The translations under genes were made by a program, and so were the position numbers. A stretch of 64,000 nucleotides of DNA, taken from contig JAZUFG010000083.1 of the NCBI GenBank assembly GCA_045640565.1, positions 1 to 64,000 of the forward strand, read 5' to 3'. This document shows, piece by piece, positions 60,966 to 64,000 of the stretch; positions within the stretch are counted from its first letter, which is position 1, and each line of letters begins with the position of its first letter. Origin of the DNA: RGIG3159 sp045640565 (GTDB taxonomy: Bacteria > Bacillota > Clostridia > Oscillospirales > Oscillospiraceae). The notes beneath the pieces were generated by a model. The model ran no database searches. It was not told where the DNA came from and saw only the letters and a list, made by a program, of their open reading frames with translations.

Positions 60966-61852
60966 AAAAAACATGGAAAGAGTCCTATTTCTCCATGCTG
61001 GCGGCCATGCTGATCTTTGGCACGATCCCTGTTTTCCGGCGGAATCTGCCCCTTTCGTCAGCCACCCTTGCCTGCGTCCGGGGAATATTGGGAGCGGCGA
61101 TCCTTTCGGCAATTCGCCTCTGTTCGGGGAAGCCCCTTTTCAGAGAAATTCCGGGAAAGTCCCTTTGGCAGTTGGCCTTGATCGGCGCCATGATGGGAAT
61201 CAACTGGATGCTCCTTTTTGAAGCCTATAATTATACATCGGTCGCCACAGCCACACTCTGCTATTACATGGAGCCGACCCTGCTGATTCTTTTTTCCGTG
61301 CTTCTTTTTGGGGAAAAATTGACCCCCAAAAAGTCGCTTTCTGCCCTGCTTTCGCTCTTCGGGATGGTATTGGTTTCCGGCATCCTCGGCGGAGCTTCTG
61401 CCGGGCCGGATAATTGGAAGGGAATTCTTCTGGGTCTCGCCTCTGCCCTTTTATATACTTTTGTGGTCCTTCTCAACAAAAGGGTCAAGCTGGAGGACGA
61501 TTACGCGAGGACGGTCATCCAGCTCTGCGCTGCGGCGCTTGTGCTTCTTCCGGGCGTGCTTTTGAAGGAAGACCTCAGCACGCTTAAAATGCCTCCGGAG
61601 AGTATTCTTCTCCTTCTTGTTCTGGGCTTTGTCCATACGGGCATTGCCTATGTGATGTATTTTGCGTCCTTAAAAAAACTCCCATCCCAGTCTGTAGCGA
61701 TTCTGAGCTATGTGGACCCGGTTTCGGCCCTCTTCTTTGCGGCGATTTTCCTGAAGGAGCGTCTGACCCTTGCCGGCATTTTGGGAGCGGCCCTGATTAT
61801 CGGAGCGGCACTTTTCAGCGAACTCTCTCCCAAGAGGAAAGAAAAGACTTGA
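60962..61852 (+). CDS. EamA/DMT family transporter
   Basis: The 296-aa protein has ten transmembrane helices in two EamA repeats (starting near residues 8 and 148), with YTSVATATLCYYMEPTLLILFS and LSYVDPVSALFFAAIFL-type ends (each split by hydrophobic stretches). It is a drug/metabolite exporter of unknown substrate. Its ATG overlaps the tmcAL stop. Confidence 0.88.
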   Translation: MKKTWKESYFSMLAAMLIFGTIPVFRRNLPLSSATLACVRGILGAAILSAIRLCSGKPLFREIPGKSLWQLALIGAMMGINWMLLFEAYNYTSVATATLCYYMEPTLLILFSVLLFGEKLTPKKSLSALLSLFGMVLVSGILGGASAGPDNWKGILLGLASALLYTFVVLLNKRVKLEDDYARTVIQLCAAALVLLPGVLLKEDLSTLKMPPESILLLLVLGFVHTGIAYVMYFASLKKLPSQSVAILSYVDPVSALFFAAIFLKERLTLAGILGAALIIGAALFSELSPKRKEKT

Positions 61853-61882
61853 CTTTTTGCATCAGTTAGCGTATGCTAACTG
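61849..61882 (+). promoter_or_regulatory. Promoter and palindromic operator of the ZIP transporter gene
   Basis: TTGACT (61849-61854), a 17-bp spacer and TATGCT (61872-61877) form the promoter. A perfect 20-bp palindrome, CAGTTAGCGTATGCTAACTG (61863-61882), covers the -10 box and likely start site. The position fits a repressor, and a metal-dependent DtxR/MntR-type regulator is a guess from the gene it controls. Confidence 0.75.
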
Positions 61883-61909
61883 GGAGAAAAGGATGCGCGG
61901 GGGTAGAGA

Positions 61910-62770
61910 ATGAGCACTTTTTGGTGGGTAGTAGTCATAACAGCAATTGCCGGCGTGGGCGGAACCGGTCTTGGCGGACTTGTCGGTGCGGTTCTCAGGA
62001 GGGATTCCTCCAAAATCGTCAGCTTGCTGTTGGCTTTTGCCGGCGGTGTTATGATGGCGGTCGTTTGTTTTGACCTTGTTCCGGAAGCTTTCAGTCCGGA
62101 GGGGTCCGGCGGAGAAATGCCCCTCTATTTGGTCATCTGCGGCGTCATCATCGGGTATTCGGTCATCTATCTTCTGAACTATATCATCGATAAAAAGACA
62201 AATCCGGAGATCCAGCATATTGACTCCAGCCACCCCCAGACAGCAGATGACTTGGATGAGCTGATCCATGCGGACCATTACATTGCCCATGCCAACAGCA
62301 AGAAAAGAGCCAATTATGATCTTTTCATTGCCGGAATCGTTATGGCCTTTGCCATTGCTCTGCATAATATGCCGGAGGGCATGGTCATCGGCGCTTCCTA
62401 TGCAGGGGATGCCGGAGATTTGCTGGGCGGAGCCGGTTTTCTGGTCGCCATTGTGATCGGCCTGCATAATATCCCCGAGGGCATGTCTGTTTCCGTGCCT
62501 TTGATTTCCGGAGGCATGAATAAATGGAAGGCAATAGGGATCACGGCTCTTTCCGGAGTTCCCACCATTATCGGTGCCATGCTGGGCTATTCATTGGGCT
62601 TGCTCAGTCCGATATGGCTCTCGCTTTCTTTGAGCTTTGCCGGCGGCGCCATGCTTTATGTGGTATTTGGCGAGCTCCTTCCGGAAGCTTTCCTGATGTG
62701 GAAGTCCAAGCTTCCCGGCGCCTTTGCCCTGCTGGGGACTTTGGTGGGCGTTATTCTCGTGCATATATAA
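61910..62770 (+). CDS. ZIP family metal transporter
   Basis: The 286-aa protein has eight transmembrane helices and the ZIP signatures ALHNMPEGMVIG in helix 4 and GLHNIPEGMSVS in helix 5, both with the His-Asn-x-Pro-Glu metal site. A loop with histidines and acidic residues (about 100-130) lies between helices 3 and 4. It probably imports Zn2+ or Mn2+/Fe2+. GGGGG precedes the ATG. Confidence 0.92.
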   Translation: MSTFWWVVVITAIAGVGGTGLGGLVGAVLRRDSSKIVSLLLAFAGGVMMAVVCFDLVPEAFSPEGSGGEMPLYLVICGVIIGYSVIYLLNYIIDKKTNPEIQHIDSSHPQTADDLDELIHADHYIAHANSKKRANYDLFIAGIVMAFAIALHNMPEGMVIGASYAGDAGDLLGGAGFLVAIVIGLHNIPEGMSVSVPLISGGMNKWKAIGITALSGVPTIIGAMLGYSLGLLSPIWLSLSLSFAGGAMLYVVFGELLPEAFLMWKSKLPGAFALLGTLVGVILVHI

Positions 62771-62838
62771 TTTGATATATAAAAAACGGGAAGGCTTTAG
62801 GGATAGCCGGATAAGGAGAGAGGTGCAGGCAGAATCCA

Positions 62839-62883
62839 CGTTTTGGAGCGAAGGCGTATATAGATACGCTGAGTGACAAAGCG
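62839..62883 (+). repeat. R2 hairpin, copy C
   Basis: The core GGCGTATATAGATACGC is enclosed by CGTTTTG (62839-62845) pairing with CAAAGCG (62877-62883). A CTTGC-AAA-GCAAG hairpin follows at 62911-62923, as in copy B. Confidence 0.7.
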
Positions 62884-62945
62884 CGTATAGGCAAAAAACA
62901 TCAAAAATATCTTGCAAAGCAAGACCTTGTTCTCATAAAAAGCAA

Positions 62946-62979
62946 ACCCGGGATAGAACACTTTAATTCTATCCCGGGT
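62946..62979. repeat. Dispersed palindrome R1, copy 3 (terminator-like)
   Basis: ACCCGGGATAGAA (62946-62958) pairs with TTCTATCCCGGGT (62967-62979). T-rich sequence follows. The gap 62771-63064 contains only this and R2 copy C. Confidence 0.82.
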
Positions 62980-63064
62980 ATATTTATTCGTTTTTTGCCG
63001 TTCCGGCAAGAAAAAATCCTTATATGGCTGTCCCGTTGGCCTTCCCGTTTTATTACGGTAAGGA

Positions 63065-63499
63065 TCATTTTCCGTAATGCTGATATAGGTAATCGACAGC
63101 CTCAAGATAACCCCGGAGTCCATGACCCCGAATCCCGGCCACGCAGGCAGACCCGGTAACAGAGACATGACGGAAGGTTTCCCGATTGTCCACATCGCTG
63201 ACGTGGACTTCAACAGCAGGGATGCCAACAGCTTTCAAAGCATCGTGTATGGCAACAGAAGTGTGGGTATAGGCAGCGGGATTGATGACGATGCCGTCAA
63301 TTTTTTGATATGCTTCCTGAATTCGGTCAACCAGAGCACCCTCATGATTGGACTGATAGAACTCAACGGCAATGTCCAGAGAATCACATTTTTCCTGAAT
63401 CATGCGGCAAAGGTCGGCATAGCTCTCATGCCCGTATATATCCGGCTCCCGAATGCCGAGAAAGTTCATGTTGGGACCGTTAAGAATGAGAATCTTCAT
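63065..63499 (-). CDS. aroQ: Type II 3-dehydroquinate dehydratase
   Basis: The 144-aa enzyme of the shikimate pathway has ILNGPNMNFLGIREPDIYG in pieces, the catalytic Tyr in that loop, QSNHEG, INPAAYTHTSVAI and EVHVSDV with the catalytic His. Its ATG overlaps the aroE stop (ATGA), so the two are coupled. Confidence 0.97.
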   Translation of the reverse strand: MKILILNGPNMNFLGIREPDIYGHESYADLCRMIQEKCDSLDIAVEFYQSNHEGALVDRIQEAYQKIDGIVINPAAYTHTSVAIHDALKAVGIPAVEVHVSDVDNRETFRHVSVTGSACVAGIRGHGLRGYLEAVDYLYQHYGK

Positions 63500-64000
63500 A
63501 AAATTGCCTCCAAAAGTTTTTCTGTAAGGGCAGGGTCAATTGGCTTGCGGCAGAAAAGCGCTGCGCTGAGCCGGGCCTGTTCCGCCAGCATGCGGAGCCC
63601 GTTATATCCGGGAATTCCCAGCGCTTCTGCCTCCTGAATAAGGGCAGTTTTGGCAGGGTTATAGATAATGTCATATACTGCCAGAAGCTTGGGAAATGCG
63701 GTCAGAGAGAGGGGAGCGTCGCCTGTATTCGGGTACATGCCGACAGGGGTGGTGTTTACGATGATTTCCGCATCCCTGTGCTTTTGCAGATTTTGGTAAT
63801 TATTCTCGCCGGAACGGGAAATAACGGTCAGGTCCGTGACACCCAGACGCCGGAGGCCGTACTGCACGGCAAGAGAACTGCCCCCGGAGCCGAGGACCAA
63901 AACCTTCTTTCCGGCAGGGGAAATCCGGGAAGCTTCCAGAAGATCCACAAAACCGGCCCAATCCGTATTGTCCCCGAAGAGGGAGCCGTCCTCCCGTTTG
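63496..64000 (-). CDS. aroE: Shikimate dehydrogenase (partial, 5' end outside window)
   Basis: About 168 codons of the C-terminal part are present. The frame is open through the window edge and includes GDNTDWAGF (the NTD motif) before 63948, then the NADP-binding LVLGSGGSSLAVQYGL, NTTPVGMYP and GYNGLRMLAEQA. Because conserved residues lie before it, the GTG at 63948 is not the start. It reduces 3-dehydroshikimate and precedes aroQ in the same unit. Confidence 0.95.
   Translation of the reverse strand, partial: KREDGSLFGDNTDWAGFVDLLEASRISPAGKKVLVLGSGGSSLAVQYGLRRLGVTDLTVISRSGENNYQNLQKHRDAEIIVNTTPVGMYPNTGDAPLSLTAFPKLLAVYDIIYNPAKTALIQEAEALGIPGYNGLRMLAEQARLSAALFCRKPIDPALTEKLLEAIL

Overview
The window looks like chromosome from an anaerobic, moderately G+C-rich Bacillota (Clostridia, most like the Oscillospirales). 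This rests on strong AGGAGG-type ribosome binding sites, the Bacillota-type genes tmcAL and yczE, a PPi-dependent phosphofructokinase, a glycine riboswitch, an FchA-type cyclodeaminase and a selenium-metabolism gene cluster. It is an inference from gene content; no phylogenetic test was possible. I see no prophage, transposase or CRISPR array.

Layout. The window opens with a 5S rRNA and its terminator (end of an rrn operon). From 0.4 to 3 kb lie a hypothetical gene, a class I glutamine amidotransferase-like hydrolase and an M19 dipeptidase. At 3.1-7.3 kb is an unusual amino-acid ABC importer: three tandem substrate-binding units with reversed lobe order fused to the permease, followed by an ATPase with a degenerate GHKL/anti-sigma-like tail. 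A one-polypeptide relative (binding unit, permease, ATPase, same tail) is at 44.5-47.2 kb. From 7.5 to 22 kb are housekeeping and membrane genes: DUF805, pfp, mgtE, yczE, NfeD/SPFH with lrgAB and glpK, glyA, a MATE pump and a PHP phosphoesterase. An A+T-rich histidine-phosphatase gene flanked by inverted repeats follows.

The minus-strand operon at 22.4-28.2 kb joins an Ldh-family oxidoreductase, a 6PGDH-like dehydrogenase, an MmgE/PrpD protein, a ROK kinase, an rRNA methyltransferase and a cupin. From 29 to 36.8 kb the minus strand carries a glycine-riboswitch-controlled TRIC protein, an amidohydrolase, a folate pair (a FolD lacking its cyclohydrolase lysine, plus FchA), a stand-alone trigger-factor C-domain and dnaX-ybaB-recR. 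From 37 to 44 kb come larA, a znuABC-type metal importer, rmuC, a TtcA-like enzyme and rplM-rpsI. A second tight minus-strand catabolic operon (48.9-53.8 kb) combines a ceramidase-like hydrolase, AtuA, DUF4387 and two fumarase-like subunits. A selenium cluster (54.1-59.0 kb: selD, DUF3343, TusA-like, YedE, cysteine desulfurase, LysR) follows. The end holds tmcAL, a DMT exporter, a ZIP transporter with a 20-bp operator, aroQ and a partial aroE.

Connecting themes are amino-acid and organic-acid scavenging, one-carbon metabolism (glyA, folD, fchA, glycine riboswitch), metal and selenium handling, and several families of dispersed intergenic palindromes that no annotated gene explains.
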